Assembly (NCBI GenBank): GCA_964424105.1
Contig: CAYRHJ010000019.1
Span: 1 to 64,000, forward strand
Reading direction: 5' to 3'
Length of the DNA: 64,000 bases
Origin: CAYRHJ01 sp964424105
GTDB lineage: Bacteria; Planctomycetota; Phycisphaerae; UBA1845
In this document: in pieces, positions 17,084 to 25,401 of the stretch
Position numbering within the stretch: the first letter of the stretch is position 1
How the letters are laid out: each line of letters opens with the position of its first letter
The notes under the pieces: model-generated
Seen by the model: the letters and a program-made list of their open reading frames with translations, nothing else
What the model was told of the DNA's origin: nothing
Database searches by the model: none
Translations under genes and position numbers: made by a program

Positions 17084-18193
17084 ATGACACGCATAGCCAC
17101 CGTTGCGATTGTACTGGCGTTATCATGGATTCACGGCTGCGAACGGGTTGACCGGCCGCCCCAATCCCATTTGACGAGCGGTGAAGCTTCCTCGCCTGCC
17201 AACCCACAGGATGCCAATCGAGTGAAACGATCACAATCAGGATTTGACATCACGCCGCTGCCTCGCGAACGAGTCGCCCAATTGGCGGAAAAGCTCGATG
17301 ATGAGGCCTACAACGTCACGCAAAAAGCCGGTACGGAAAAGCCCTTCTGCGGAACTCTTCTCGACAACAAGAAAGAAGGCACGTACGTTTGCGTCGTCTG
17401 TGGGCTGCCGCTCTTTTCCAGCGAGCACAAGTTCCATTCCGGCACCGGCTGGCCTAGCTTCTGGCGAGAATTCGACCCTGAACACGTTGCCCGCATCGTC
17501 GACAGGTCGCTCGGCATGGCCCGTACGGAGATCGAGTGTGCCCGCTGTAGCGCTCATCTGGGCCATGTTTTCGACGATGGTCCCAAACCCACCGGCGAGC
17601 GACACTGTCTCAATTCCGCCTCGCTCATGTTCTACGAATCGGGCGCCGAATTGCCGCCTGAAAGTCAGCCTGTTTCAGATCAGGCTGTCAAAGGAGTGGC
17701 CGACTCGGAACGCGAGGAGGCCTATTTCGCGGGCGGCTGTTTCTGGGGCATCGAGCATTATTTTCAAAAGGGTCCGGGCGTGATCGACGCCGTCAGCGGA
17801 TATATGCAGGGCGATACGGAAAACCCGACCTACGAAGAAGTGTGTTCTAAAAACACGGGCCACGCTGAAACGGTGAAAGTGGTTTTTGATCCCCAGCGCA
17901 TCTCCTATCGCCGCCTGCTGGAAGCCTTTTTCGTCATGCACGACCCGACGCAGCTCAATCGCCAGGGGCCTGACTCGGGAACGCAATACCGTTCCGGAAT
18001 CTGGTACGCCAACGACGAGCAGAAGAAGCAGGCCGAGGCGTTCGTTAAGGAGATTCAGCGTTCGGACGGGTTCCGTAGTCGAAAGATCGTGACGCAAATC
18101 GAAGCGGCCAAGAAGTTCTGCCCGGCGGAAGACTACCATCAGGATTACATCAAGCGCACCGGCCGAGCCTGCCACGTGACCAATCCGTGGTAG
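17084..18193 (+). CDS. msrAB: MsrB-MsrA fusion, peptide methionine sulfoxide reductase, putative lipoprotein
   Basis: This 369-residue bifunctional enzyme reduces both epimers of methionine sulfoxide in proteins. The N-terminal signal ends WIHGC (Cys19), suggesting a lipid anchor and an envelope location. The MsrB domain (about 52-186) has zinc pairs CVVC (103-106) and CARC (152-155) and the catalytic Cys in RHCLNSASL (C175). The MsrA domain (about 212-369) has the GCFWG active site (C219) and KFCPAEDYHQDY near the end. Domain order B then A is the reverse of the better-known MsrAB fusions. GAGGTGA precedes the ATG. Electrons must come from a thioredoxin-like carrier across the membrane. Confidence 0.95.
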   Translation: MTRIATVAIVLALSWIHGCERVDRPPQSHLTSGEASSPANPQDANRVKRSQSGFDITPLPRERVAQLAEKLDDEAYNVTQKAGTEKPFCGTLLDNKKEGTYVCVVCGLPLFSSEHKFHSGTGWPSFWREFDPEHVARIVDRSLGMARTEIECARCSAHLGHVFDDGPKPTGERHCLNSASLMFYESGAELPPESQPVSDQAVKGVADSEREEAYFAGGCFWGIEHYFQKGPGVIDAVSGYMQGDTENPTYEEVCSKNTGHAETVKVVFDPQRISYRRLLEAFFVMHDPTQLNRQGPDSGTQYRSGIWYANDEQKKQAEAFVKEIQRSDGFRSRKIVTQIEAAKKFCPAEDYHQDYIKRTGRACHVTNPW

Positions 18194-18239
18194 CGTTAAG
18201 CCGGCCGACTATTACTCGCGCGACGAGTTTCGGGAATCG

Positions 18240-18875
18240 TTACCAGGAAAACGAAATCCCCGTATAGACGAAGTGGTCGTTCTGGGCCGGATTATCGTCG
18301 TTGAAGAAATTTCCGTTGGAAAGATGTTTGAGGCGATATCCGCCGAACCAGGCCACCCCGTCTGCGATCTGCGTTTCAAACCCCAGCCCGGTGTCTTGCG
18401 TGAAATTGAAATTGCTGCCTTCTTCGGGAATGCTTCGGGCGCCGTAGGTGACCCCGCCCAGAATCTCGCCGTAGAGACTGAAAGGCTTGGCCAAGAGGTC
18501 GAATTCCCAAAAATAGTATCGCAAGCCCAACTGGAATTCACCGGCGTAAATGTCGCCGTCATCCTGATTGTAAATGCGGTAGGGGGTCAGCGTTCCAGTC
18601 AAGGCGAGTCGATCTTCTAAAAAGTAGTCGTAACCCACGGTGAGTCCCGCGTCCTGCCCCGTGCCGTCACCGCCATTCCACACGAACCCCTCGTTAAACG
18701 GTTGGCCATAGGAACCCATGATCGAGAATCGCTGTTCGCCGCGAAAATGGGATCCCCCGGTGCATCCGGAAACCAAACCCAGCGCGAATGTGAATATCAT
18801 GGGCCAAGCGCTTGGGCGGAGGCCGACGGGATTGGGTCGGATCAATATCTGGTTTGATCGTTGCCCCGTGTTCAT
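18240..18875 (-). CDS. PagL-like acyloxyacyl hydrolase (lipid A deacylase family), putative
   Basis: This protein of about 211 residues has a signal ending LVSGC and an eight-stranded-barrel-like pattern of alternating residues. The C-terminus reads GYRLKHLSNGNFF and then NPAQNDHFVYTGISFSW, matching the PagL family motif with the catalytic His-Ser pair (H and S in KHLSNG) and the terminal aromatic residue of outer-membrane proteins. PagL removes an acyl chain from lipid A. The lipobox-like Cys is unusual for a barrel and the start is uncertain (18875 chosen, 18932 and 18800 possible). The gene is divergent from the barrel gene at 18951. Confidence 0.72.
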   Translation of the reverse strand: MNTGQRSNQILIRPNPVGLRPSAWPMIFTFALGLVSGCTGGSHFRGEQRFSIMGSYGQPFNEGFVWNGGDGTGQDAGLTVGYDYFLEDRLALTGTLTPYRIYNQDDGDIYAGEFQLGLRYYFWEFDLLAKPFSLYGEILGGVTYGARSIPEEGSNFNFTQDTGLGFETQIADGVAWFGGYRLKHLSNGNFFNDDNPAQNDHFVYTGISFSW

Positions 18876-18950
18876 AGTTGACGTATTTTGATGGTAGCGG
18901 CTTCTCGACGCAACGTCTGATTTGCGAATCATTTTGAAGGATCCAGTTCC

Positions 18951-19964
18951 ATGATCAACCGAACCATCGGCATCGTAACGACCATACGATTCATGTGGCC
19001 AACGTGCTTCGTGGTCTGCGTCATGTTTTCGAGCTCGCTACAGGCCCTGGATCATTTCAAATTGATCGGTGCATCCGAAGGCGACGAGCAAATCCACACG
19101 TCCTTTCAGTTTCGGGGCTATTCCCAATCGGGAGTATCGCGGCAGGACACGGATATGCAGATGAGCCTGTATGATTTTCGACTGGTCGCACCGCTATGGA
19201 GCGATGAGGCTACGTCGTTGGACCTGACCGCGCGGATTTCGACTTTGGACATGGAAACGCATGCTTGGCTGCCTGGTACGTTCGACCGGCTGCCCGATTC
19301 GCTGTGGGACGTGCGGTTGGGCGGTCAGCTACGCCATGATCTGGACAACGGTTGGGCCTTGGGTGGAAGTTTGGAATTGGGGTCCGCGGCGGACCGGTTG
19401 TTCGCGAGCGCGGACGAATGGTTGGTCCATCTGAATGTCTACCTCGAGATTCCCGTCGATGATCGTGATTCGTGGGTCTTCCTTCTGAACAGTTCGAACA
19501 CACGGGACTTCGCGGAATGGATCCCGCTGCCCGGCGTCGGTTATCGGTTCGATCGCGGAGACAGCTTCCGCGGCCTGCTCGGCCTGCCGATGACACAGCT
19601 TCATTATGAGCCGGCGGACCTGTGGGCGATTGATCTAACCTACGTACTGGTACGAACGGTTCATGCGCGGGTGGGCTACGAGGCTGATCCGTCGCTGGAG
19701 CTGTTTGCAGCTTTCGATTGGGATGCACAAACGTATTTTCGGCATGATCGCCGAGACGACGACGAGCGATTGTTCTATTATGAAAAGCGAGTGGAAGCCG
19801 GTTTGAATTGGAAAGTGCGGGAACATGCCCTGGTGACGTTGGCGGGCGGTTATGCGTTTGATCGATTTTTCTTCGAAGGCGAGGACTATGATGATCGTGG
19901 CGATAAGCGCATAGACGTTGGCGATGGGCCGTTCGCGCAATTGCGTTTGAATTTCTCGTTCTAA
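18951..19964 (+). CDS. Putative outer-membrane beta-barrel protein
   Basis: This 337-residue protein has a signal peptide (ends near SSLQA) followed by alternating polar/hydrophobic strands and a C-terminal Phe (LRLNFSF), the signature for outer-membrane assembly. It is not recognised as a named family; the DUF6268-like group of small planctomycete barrels is a possibility only. GAAGGATCC before the ATG is a reasonable ribosome site. It is divergent from the PagL-like gene, sharing a 75-base intergenic region, and may be co-regulated with it. The following propeller gene is on the same strand 67 bases downstream. Confidence 0.72.
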   Translation: MINRTIGIVTTIRFMWPTCFVVCVMFSSSLQALDHFKLIGASEGDEQIHTSFQFRGYSQSGVSRQDTDMQMSLYDFRLVAPLWSDEATSLDLTARISTLDMETHAWLPGTFDRLPDSLWDVRLGGQLRHDLDNGWALGGSLELGSAADRLFASADEWLVHLNVYLEIPVDDRDSWVFLLNSSNTRDFAEWIPLPGVGYRFDRGDSFRGLLGLPMTQLHYEPADLWAIDLTYVLVRTVHARVGYEADPSLELFAAFDWDAQTYFRHDRRDDDERLFYYEKRVEAGLNWKVREHALVTLAGGYAFDRFFFEGEDYDDRGDKRIDVGDGPFAQLRLNFSF

Positions 19965-20031
19965 GACCCAAGACGGATGATTTCAGGCTGTGCCCTGTCG
20001 AGCGACGACGAATGGCACCAGGAGGATGACC

Positions 20032-21396
20032 ATGTATCGGGAACGGAGAGTGCATTTCGGAATCGCGATTTCTGAAATCGCCGTGGTTTTGATTGGATTG
20101 GTTGCGTCGCATGCATCCGCCCAAAATTGGCCGTCGTTTCGAGGAAACAACGGCGATGGAATCGGCAACGGAGACCCCCCGATTACATGGAACGTTCAGT
20201 CCGGAGAAAACGTTCTATGGAAGGTGCCCATTCCCGGTTTGGGGTTGTCGTCGCCCGTCATCTGGGGTGACCGGATATTCCTGACCACAGCCGTGCAGGA
20301 TTCCGGCGAGGCTTCGCTCGACACGGGGTGGCTGGGAGGCACCGGTGATTCGCCGGATGAATCCGGCGAGTGGGAATGGCGGGTCATCTGCCTCGACAAG
20401 AAAACAGGCCAAACGGTGTGGAGCCGAACGGTCCACAAGGGCACCCCGCGATTCAAGCGACATTTGAAATCATCACATGCCAATTGCACACCGGCGACTG
20501 ATGGAAAATATGTTGCAGCATTTTTCGGCTCGGAAGGGCTGCACGTATTTGACATGGATGGGAAGTTGATCTGGAAAAAAGACCTGGGCCCGCTGAATGC
20601 CGGCCCCGCTAATTATCCGGGGATGCAATGGGGTTTCGCGAGTTCACCCATTATTCACGAGGGTCGCGTCATCGTCCAATGTGACGCACAGCAGGAGTCC
20701 TATTGGGCCGCGTTCGACGTTACGACGGGCACCGAACAATTACGAGTGATCCGCGGGGATGATTCTACGTGGACCACGCCGACCATTCATCAGGGAAAAG
20801 ATCGTACGCTGCTCATCTGCAACGGATATAAGATGATGGCTGGCTATGAGTTGTGGTCCGGCCAGCGTCGCTGGCATCTCAACGGGGGCGGCGACATCCC
20901 CGTCCCCAGACCCCTGGTGGACGGCGAAAACGTGGTCCTGACCAACGGACATGGCAAGAAGCCGATTTACGTTGTCAATGCCAACGCAACGGGTGATGTG
21001 ACCCCCACTGACAGTAGTCAACCGGACGGAATCAAGTGGTGGAGTAATTCAAAAGGGTCATATATGCCAACGCCGATCATCGTTGACGATTTGCTATATG
21101 TTGCGGATGACAGCGGGATTTTTACTTCGTTCGATATGAAAGACGGGGATCGGGTGATCCGCAAGCGCTTGCCCGGGAGCGGGCAATCGACGTATTCGGC
21201 GTCTCCGGTTTCCGCGGCGGGTCGAATTTACGTTACCAGCGAAGCCGGTCAAATCGACGTCATCGCGGCCGATCGCGAATATAAAGTATTGGCTTCAAAC
21301 GAGATGGGTGAAGTTTGCATGGCCACGCCGGCGATATCTGATGGCCTGCTCTTCGTTCGGGGCCAACATCATCTATTCTGCCTGGGGAAACGATAA
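20032..21396 (+). CDS. PQQ-like beta-propeller exported protein
   Basis: This 454-residue protein has a signal peptide (ends HASA before QNWPSFRGNNGDGIG) and a PQQ-like eight-bladed propeller built from repeats such as NVLWKVPIPGLGLSSPVIWG and GQTVWSRTVHKG. The WPSFRG...GxG start is typical of planctomycete outer-membrane-assembly-like or PQQ-like proteins. It lacks dehydrogenase catalytic residues that I can identify, so an enzyme role is not claimed. The start at 20032 is chosen because AGGAGG lies seven bases upstream; an ATG at 20026 is too close to it. It probably acts in the periplasm. Confidence 0.85.
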   Translation: MYRERRVHFGIAISEIAVVLIGLVASHASAQNWPSFRGNNGDGIGNGDPPITWNVQSGENVLWKVPIPGLGLSSPVIWGDRIFLTTAVQDSGEASLDTGWLGGTGDSPDESGEWEWRVICLDKKTGQTVWSRTVHKGTPRFKRHLKSSHANCTPATDGKYVAAFFGSEGLHVFDMDGKLIWKKDLGPLNAGPANYPGMQWGFASSPIIHEGRVIVQCDAQQESYWAAFDVTTGTEQLRVIRGDDSTWTTPTIHQGKDRTLLICNGYKMMAGYELWSGQRRWHLNGGGDIPVPRPLVDGENVVLTNGHGKKPIYVVNANATGDVTPTDSSQPDGIKWWSNSKGSYMPTPIIVDDLLYVADDSGIFTSFDMKDGDRVIRKRLPGSGQSTYSASPVSAAGRIYVTSEAGQIDVIAADREYKVLASNEMGEVCMATPAISDGLLFVRGQHHLFCLGKR

Positions 21397-21932
21397 ACCA
21401 AATCGATTTTCACGGCGGCGGCAAGTTCGTGGATAGAAATTGGTTTTCAGGGTCCGTTTTTGCTTGACGATTTTGGTAAGATTTTGTAAGGTTAAACCCA
21501 ACGTGACGTTTCGGGCTGGGCGATATTGCTTACACCGGCTCTGTGGTCGAGCGCGGGAGACGAGCGATCGCCGTAGTTTGTTTATGGATTGGCTTGAAAG
21601 TTACGTTATGGAGATGGGAAGGGCGTAGTTCTAGCCCTTCGGATGGCGCCGAGGCTTCGTGGTCGCAGCTTCGGCGGGCAAGTCTTGCAATTCTAAGCAT
21701 CAAGGCGTGTTGGTAACGGCCAACGGGCTGTTGCCACGTCATCACATGGCGAGCACGCGATGCCCGGTCCGCGCTCGTCGTTCGGGCGACGGTCGTTGTG
21801 CGCCAGTATCCGTCTCCACGTCGCGACCCCATTGGATCAATTCCAATTCGAGCGACATCCATGGGCCGGCAGTCTTCGGAATGGCGTGAAGTATCGATCT
21901 GCAACATGTCGCGTCGTGATCCGACCGGAACG
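21397..21932. other. Gap upstream of the CRTAC1-type gene
   Basis: No credible gene is seen. Open frames continue upstream of 21933 in frame with the CRTAC1-type gene, but those residues look random. One weak promoter-like pair is listed separately. No repeat-family copy was found. Confidence 0.45.
21464..21492 (+). promoter_or_regulatory. Weak promoter-like pair
   Basis: TTGACG (21464-21469), a 17-base spacer and TAAGGT (21487-21492). The -10 is poor, and the distance to the gene start (about 440 bases) would imply a long leader. Listed as a possibility only. Confidence 0.22.
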
Positions 21933-24236
21933 ATGCGACTGACTTGTTCACGTGTTCGGAATCTCGCCGGCAGGCGTGCGCGATTCTGCGGATGGGTCGT
22001 TGTTAGCTGTGCGGTCGCCTGCTGCGGAATCTCCATTGCACGAGCCGACGAATTGTCCGTGCCCGCCGCGGCATCTACCTCCGCGATTCGGGCGGATTCC
22101 GAGTCCAACCGTGTTGTTCCCTTTCAATCGCAACGATCTGAATTCTTGAAGATAGCGCAAGGCCTTTATGACGGGACGAACAGTTACCTCGGTCGAGGCA
22201 AGGTCATCCAGCTCCAGCAGATGCTGGCCGACCCGGACCTCCCGCCGGGAATGCGACGAAATCTGCGCGCTTCATTGGCCCTATTCTTTCTGCAGGATGG
22301 CAGGGTAGACGAAGCCATCGCGGAGGCGGAAGCGTTGATGGAGGAGGCGGTCTCCGGGCGAGCCGGACCGCCCGATCCTAATCTCTACCGCTTGCTGGGG
22401 CTGGCTTATCTTCGCCAGGCGGAGGTGGAAAACTGCGTAGCCCGGCATCACGGCGACTGCTGTATCTTTCCGCTGCGTGGCCGAGGTGTTCACGGCGTGC
22501 GCGAGCCGGCCTTGAAGGCTCGTGCGAATTTTGAAAAAGTCTTGGAGCTCTTGCCGGGTGATCTGAAGGCCATCTGGCTGCTGAACATCGTGGCCATGAC
22601 GTTGGGTGACTATCCCGAGGGTGTTGCCAAGCCCTTCCGATTGCCGCCTGAATCGTTTGAATCGGACTTCGACATCGGGGATTTTCCGAACATCGCGCCG
22701 GCGCTGGGTGTCGATACGTTCAATCTTAGCGGAGGAGTGGTCGTTGATGATTTCGATCAGGACGGACGGCTGGACATCGTGACGTCCACCTCCGATCCGA
22801 AAGGCCCGATGACGTTTTATCGCAACGAGGGGGACGGCACATTTGCCGACGCATCTGATTCATCCCGTTTGAACGACCAACTCGGCGGGTTGAATCTGAT
22901 CGGCGGGGACTACGACAACGACGGTGACACGGACTTGTTCGTGCTGCGGGGGGCGTGGTTGTTCGACGACGGTCGCATTCGCAACAGCCTGTTGAACAAT
23001 AACGGGGACGGTACGTTTTCAGACGTGACGCGCGAAGCGGGCTTGGCTGATCCCGCCTATCCCACGCAGGCGGCTGCGTGGGCGGATTTTGATAATGACG
23101 GTGATTTGGACGTTTATGTCTGCAACGAATCGCGCATGCCCCACGATCCGAAAGGTGATTTCCCAAGCCAGCTTTTTCGCAACAATGGCGACGGAACGTT
23201 CAGCGACGTGGCGGTGAGCGCCGGGGTTACGAACGACCGTTATTGCAAGGGCGTGGCTGCGGGCGATTATGACAACGACGGCGACATGGACCTGTATGTG
23301 TCGAACGCGGGCGTGAATCGTCTGTATCGAAATAACGGGGACGGCACGTTTAGCGATGTTGCCCGACAGGCTGGCGTGACGGAACCGGAGGAGCGCAGTT
23401 TCGCTACGTGGTTCTTTGATTATGATAACGACGGCTGGTTGGACCTGTTCGTCGCCGGCTTTCAATCGACGATCGCCGATCTAGCCGCCGAAGCGCTGGG
23501 CAGGCCTCATGACGGGCTTTTGCCGCGACTGTATCAAAATCGTGGCGATGGTACTTTTCGCGACGTCACGGTCAGCATGGGGCTGAATCATGTTTATCTG
23601 CCGATGGGGGCGAATTTCGGGGACCTGGACAATGACGGTTGGCTTGACGTTTATCTGACCACGGGCGATCCGGATTTTCAGTCGTTGATGCCCAACGTCA
23701 TGCTGCGAAACGATGGGGGTCGGCGATTTCAAGACGTCACGCAGTCCGGCGGGTTCGGACATTTGCAGAAGGGGCACGGCGTGGCTTTCGCTGATTTGGA
23801 CAACGACGGCGATCAGGATATCTACCATCAACTCGGCGGTTTTTTCCCGGGCGACAAGTTTCGCAACGCGTTGTTTCACAACCCAGGCCACAACGGGCGA
23901 TTCATTCACATCAGCCTGGTGGGAACGAAATCGAACCGTGATGCCGTCGGGGCGAGGATCCAGATCGATGTTGAAACGGACGCCGGCGAACGCGAACTTC
24001 ATCGCGCGGTCGGGGTGGTAAGCAGTTTCGGCGGATCACCTCGGCGTCAGGAAATCGGGCTGGGGCAAGCCGGCACGATCCGGCGACTGCAAATCGATTG
24101 GCCCGCGTCCGGCATCCGTCAGGTTTTTGCGGACGTTCCGATGGACGGCTGGATTCGCATTCGCGAGGAACACGATGAAATGGAATCCGTGCCCATGTCG
24201 CGAATTCCATTCGGCATAACGACGTCACAGCGTTAA
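21933..24236 (+). CDS. FG-GAP/VCBS repeat protein with ASPIC/UnbV C-terminus (CRTAC1-type)
   Basis: This exported protein of about 767 residues has a signal (CGWVVVSCAVACCGISIARA) and a helical TPR-like N-terminal region (about 70-220). Seven FG-GAP-type calcium-binding blades follow with DxDxDG loops (DFDQDGRLDIV, DYDNDGDTDLFV, DFDNDGDLDVYV and others), each followed by NNGDGTFSDV. The C-terminal ASPIC/UnbV domain contains DAVGARIQIDV and VVSSFGGSPRRQEIGLG. Such proteins are abundant in planctomycetes and are thought to act in adhesion or protein interaction at the surface. The start at 21933 is chosen by signal-peptide shape; ATGs at 21906 and 21861 are alternatives. It probably needs calcium to fold. 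Confidence 0.9.
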   Translation: MRLTCSRVRNLAGRRARFCGWVVVSCAVACCGISIARADELSVPAAASTSAIRADSESNRVVPFQSQRSEFLKIAQGLYDGTNSYLGRGKVIQLQQMLADPDLPPGMRRNLRASLALFFLQDGRVDEAIAEAEALMEEAVSGRAGPPDPNLYRLLGLAYLRQAEVENCVARHHGDCCIFPLRGRGVHGVREPALKARANFEKVLELLPGDLKAIWLLNIVAMTLGDYPEGVAKPFRLPPESFESDFDIGDFPNIAPALGVDTFNLSGGVVVDDFDQDGRLDIVTSTSDPKGPMTFYRNEGDGTFADASDSSRLNDQLGGLNLIGGDYDNDGDTDLFVLRGAWLFDDGRIRNSLLNNNGDGTFSDVTREAGLADPAYPTQAAAWADFDNDGDLDVYVCNESRMPHDPKGDFPSQLFRNNGDGTFSDVAVSAGVTNDRYCKGVAAGDYDNDGDMDLYVSNAGVNRLYRNNGDGTFSDVARQAGVTEPEERSFATWFFDYDNDGWLDLFVAGFQSTIADLAAEALGRPHDGLLPRLYQNRGDGTFRDVTVSMGLNHVYLPMGANFGDLDNDGWLDVYLTTGDPDFQSLMPNVMLRNDGGRRFQDVTQSGGFGHLQKGHGVAFADLDNDGDQDIYHQLGGFFPGDKFRNALFHNPGHNGRFIHISLVGTKSNRDAVGARIQIDVETDAGERELHRAVGVVSSFGGSPRRQEIGLGQAGTIRRLQIDWPASGIRQVFADVPMDGWIRIREEHDEMESVPMSRIPFGITTSQR

Positions 24237-24282
24237 ATCGTATCCGATCCGGGCGCGCACCGTCGCGACATGCTAATCGGGG

Positions 24283-24354
24283 CATGAACCACTGAACATC
24301 CAGCAACGGTCCCGCGCGCCCCCGCGCTGGATTCCGGCGTTCGCCGGAATGACG
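24283..24354. repeat. Left flanking repeat of the 24.3-25.2 kb cassette
   Basis: CATGAACCACTGAACATCCAGC is a dispersed element also found at about 56975-56996. It is joined to a 49-bp segment (24306-24354) that contains GGTCCCGCGCGCCCCCGCG followed by a family A palindrome. The 49-bp segment recurs in direct orientation at 25180-25228. Confidence 0.8.
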
Positions 24355-24501
24355 TTTGGAGGCGGTGGCGGCGCGGAAATTGGCGGGTGAAACATGCGGT
24401 GATCATCGGCTCGATTGTGTCACGCACCCAGGCGGCGCCGAGAGCAGGGTTCTTCGTTGACTGGATCAGCACCGCTTGTACAATCCTGTGCAGGTGGCCA
24501 T

Positions 24502-24951
24502 ATGAACGAGTCAGCCTATCGATCGTCACTCCTCTCGGTGCTGGCGGGTCATAGTGAGGATGCGGGTCGTCGAATACGCCTCCTCATGGAGAACCTGCCG
24601 CCCAAGGCTCGTTCGGTGGAATTCAATGTGCTTCCCTGGCAAGATGGTGAGGGAGGCTTCTCCATCCGTGCGAATCTCGATGGCCCGGATCTGTATGTGC
24701 TCAACAAGGCCATCGACGAATACGCGGAAATCTTCCGCGTGATCCATGCGCAGAGCGGATTCGTTCCGGATGTCCCTATGATGAATGGGTATGGCGAAGA
24801 CTTCGACGTGTGCAATGTCATCGTTGATTGCGCGGCCCATTGGTTGAGGAGCGTATGGCAAACACTGCGCGACATGCAACCGTCAATTCCTGTCACCGTG
24901 GTTTGTGTAGAAGGTTACGGCACCGTAACACCGCTCGTGCTCCACCAGTAG
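24502..24951 (+). CDS. Hypothetical protein, possibly DUF6389-like
   Basis: This 149-residue soluble acidic protein begins MNESAYRSSLLSVLAGHSED and contains GEGGFSIRANLDGPDLYVLN and a central Trp-containing helix (CAAHWLRSVWQTLRD). From memory it resembles the DUF6389 family, which has no known function; I hold that assignment loosely. AGGTGG lies upstream of the ATG. It lies between direct repeats (24306-24354 and 25180-25228) with gene fragments behind it, suggesting an acquired or rearranged segment. Proteins of this kind are sometimes found as orphan immunity-like genes, but nothing here shows that. Confidence 0.6.
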   Translation: MNESAYRSSLLSVLAGHSEDAGRRIRLLMENLPPKARSVEFNVLPWQDGEGGFSIRANLDGPDLYVLNKAIDEYAEIFRVIHAQSGFVPDVPMMNGYGEDFDVCNVIVDCAAHWLRSVWQTLRDMQPSIPVTVVCVEGYGTVTPLVLHQ

Positions 24952-24952
24952 G

Positions 24953-25114
24953 GGCGTCACCGGCGGAGAGTTCCATCTCAGTAACGGGACGCTGGATGTC
25001 AACAAGGACTTCCGCACGCAGGGAAGCATTCGGTGGGACGATTCGGACGCGATCATTGATACGAATACATTGGGAACGCTGGAGTCGTTCACCGTGTGCC
25101 ATGGAGCATGCTGA
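24953..25114 (+). pseudogene. C-terminal fragment of a lost gene
   Basis: An open frame without a start codon encodes about 53 residues including GEFHLSNGTLDVNKDF, RTQGSIRWDDSDAIID and a terminal SFTVCHGAC before a stop at 25112. The G/T/D-rich beta pattern resembles the repeat proteins (autotransporter- or pectin-lyase-like) of planctomycete secreted proteins. The 5' part is replaced by the gene ending at 24951, so this is probably a remnant. The identity is uncertain. Confidence 0.4.
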
Positions 25115-25308
25115 TGCCTAAACGGGTACATCTGCGCGGCGGGTGGTTGCGGGTTGCGGCCTGGCTGATTGCAATGGTCACGGTCCCGCGCGCCCCCGCG
25201 CTGGATTCCGGCTTGCACCGGAATGACGATGTTCACTATTTGCCGCTCTCCGTAGTAACAGCTCACCCGGCCACCAGACCTGATATCAGGGCGGGTGCGT
25301 TTGTTTAG
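25114..25308 (+). pseudogene. Gene start fused to repeat sequence
   Basis: The frame begins with a plausible signal peptide (MPKRVHLRGG then LRVAAWLIAMVTVPRAP) but at about residue 23 enters the 49-bp repeat. The rest (LDSGLHRNDD and onward) is translated repeat and random sequence. It looks like the 5' end of an exported protein gene cut by repeat insertion. It could be a chance frame. Confidence 0.3.
25180..25228. repeat. Right flanking repeat of the 24.3-25.2 kb cassette
   Basis: This is a direct repeat of 24306-24354. It begins ACGGTCCCGCGCGCCCCCGC and ends with the family A palindrome in a variant form (GGCTTGCACC in the loop). The segment between the two copies is about 825 bases. Confidence 0.82.
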
Positions 25309-25389
25309 CGATGCAGCATGGCGGCGGACGATCGACGGCCGACGGCTGAAAGTTGTCGGATCGCCGGTTTTGATTTTCCAAATCTAGTT

Positions 25390-25395
25390 TATATT
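25390..25395 (+). promoter_or_regulatory. Candidate -10 box placing transcription at the oppA start
   Basis: TATATT lies six bases before the ATG at 25402. TTTTGA (25368-25373) lies 16 bases upstream and could serve as a -35. If used, transcription would start at about the ATG, giving a leaderless mRNA, which fits the absence of a ribosome site. An alternative is translation from the ATGs at 25411 or 25414. Confidence 0.35.
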
Positions 25396-25401
25396 GCGTG
25401 A

